A model generated the notes under the pieces. The model did no database searches. It worked only from the letters and a program-made list of their open reading frames with translations, and was not told the DNA's origin. This document shows positions 63,503 to 64,000 of a DNA stretch of 64,000 bases, one piece after another. Numbering within the stretch: position 1 is the first letter of the stretch; each line of letters starts with the position of its first letter. Both the position numbers and the translations under genes were made by a program. The stretch is from Sediminibacterium sp. TEGAF015 (GTDB lineage Bacteria > Bacteroidota > Bacteroidia > Chitinophagales > Chitinophagaceae), in assembly GCF_025997995.1 (NCBI RefSeq), contig NZ_AP026683.1:1488501-1552500 (forward strand), in the 5' to 3' direction.

Positions 63503-64000
63503 TTATTTTTTCTTTGCATCAAATACTGCTTTCGCTGCATCTAAATGCGCTATGAATTTATTGATATCCGGATTGTACCCATATTTAATGCTACTCAAAG
63601 GCTTACCTTCTAGATCTAAAAACATATAGAGTGGCTGTGCATTAAAACCAAACTGTGTAATTTCATAATCCAGGTTTTTATCGCCTTCAGTTAAAACTTT
63701 ATCTCCGTCCTTCTTGGTGTATTGTTCTCCGGCTGGCAAAGGAGTGGATTCATCCACGTATAAACTCACCAACACAAAATTCTCTTTCATTCTTTTCAAT
63801 ACTTCAGGATCCTTCCAAACTTCCTTTTCCATCTTTCGGCAGTTGGCGCAGCTATGACCCGTGAAATCGAGCATCAATGGTTTGTTCAATGCCTTGGCTG
63901 CTGCCATCCCCTCTTCCAACGTAAAATAGGCTAACAATCCATATGGCATATGTAATTTATCTGCCAGTCTTTTCGGAGGCGCTGCTAATGAAGTAGTAGA
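63503..64000 (-). CDS. DsbD-like protein, C-terminal thioredoxin domain (N-terminus beyond window)
   Basis: 166 residues visible; the frame is open past the right edge, so the ATG at 63949 is internal. The active site is TGHSCANCRKMEKEVW, the CxxC-type motif of the DsbD C-terminal domain, preceded by PPKRLADKLHMPYGLLAYFTLEEGM. Probably transfers electrons across the inner membrane to periplasmic thiols. Call rests on the C-terminal domain only. Confidence 0.85.
   Translation of the reverse strand, partial: STTSLAAPPKRLADKLHMPYGLLAYFTLEEGMAAAKALNKPLMLDFTGHSCANCRKMEKEVWKDPEVLKRMKENFVLVSLYVDESTPLPAGEQYTKKDGDKVLTEGDKNLDYEITQFGFNAQPLYMFLDLEGKPLSSIKYGYNPDINKFIAHLDAAKAVFDAKKK

Overview
The window looks like a Bacteroidota chromosome, most likely a Chitinophagaceae-type member. 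Reasons: a SusC/SusD pair, an HmuR/HmuY-like haem uptake pair, a PorE-like type IX secretion (T9SS) protein, two proteins with T9SS type B (gliding-motility) C-terminal domains, an L25/CTC ribosomal protein, and promoters of the form TTTG-N21-TAnnTTTG. The window has two halves. Positions 1-22.6 kb form an AT-rich accessory region. From the tRNA-Met gene at 23.0 kb onwards lies ordinary core chromosome.

Accessory half. At the left edge is a translationally coupled minus-strand operon: a 943-aa protein (DruH-like candidate), a 2007-aa DUF1998-type superfamily 2 helicase (DruE-like) and a PD-(D/E)XK nuclease with four cysteines that runs off the window. It resembles a type III Druantia defence locus with an added nuclease. 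Next to it, from 10.09 to 20.39 kb, is the most striking content: eight consecutive attC-like recombination sites separating eight gene cassettes, all minus strand. The outermost 7-12 bases of each cassette are the reverse complement of the start of that cassette's own attC-like site, as expected of excised and inserted integron cassettes. The array ends at a putative attI beside a tyrosine recombinase (20517-21671). That recombinase lacks the integron-integrase-specific insertion, carries an extra N-terminal domain, and is transcribed in the same direction as the cassettes. Cassette contents, from attI outward, are: (A) five genes including TlpA-like thioredoxin, MsrB-MsrA, a putAbiC-like membrane protein and OsmC; (B) Crp/Fnr regulator, AhpD-like protein and RclC-like membrane protein; (C) a MazF-type toxin-antitoxin pair; (D, E) unknown and coiled-coil proteins; (F) a lipoprotein; (G) a GLPGLI/DUF4412-like secreted protein; (H) a protein with a HEPN-like RNxxxH motif. 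A decayed Abi-family gene lies between the recombinase and the tRNA-Met gene, whose 3' end faces this region.

Core half. From 23 kb onward: a fused alpha/beta 2-oxoacid dehydrogenase E1, an FAH-family protein, Pth, a histidine kinase, L25, PRPP synthase, RadC, an AAC(6')-like acetyltransferase, REP-like palindromes, DUF3467, a SusCD pair, FolD-QueE, haem uptake, PorE-like, DprA, an MFS transporter, GuaB, Lnt, a hydrolase, two paralogous PKD/T9SS proteins, an SDR, a nitronate monooxygenase, a sugar nucleotidyltransferase, GlyA, DUF4293, UvrA, an ECF sigma factor and the C-terminal part of a DsbD-like protein.

How the parts fit. The left half looks like a site of gene acquisition: a recombinase, recombination sites and single-transcript cassettes rich in defence, toxin and redox-repair genes, bounded by a tRNA gene. 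All family calls are from reading motifs; no database search was possible.
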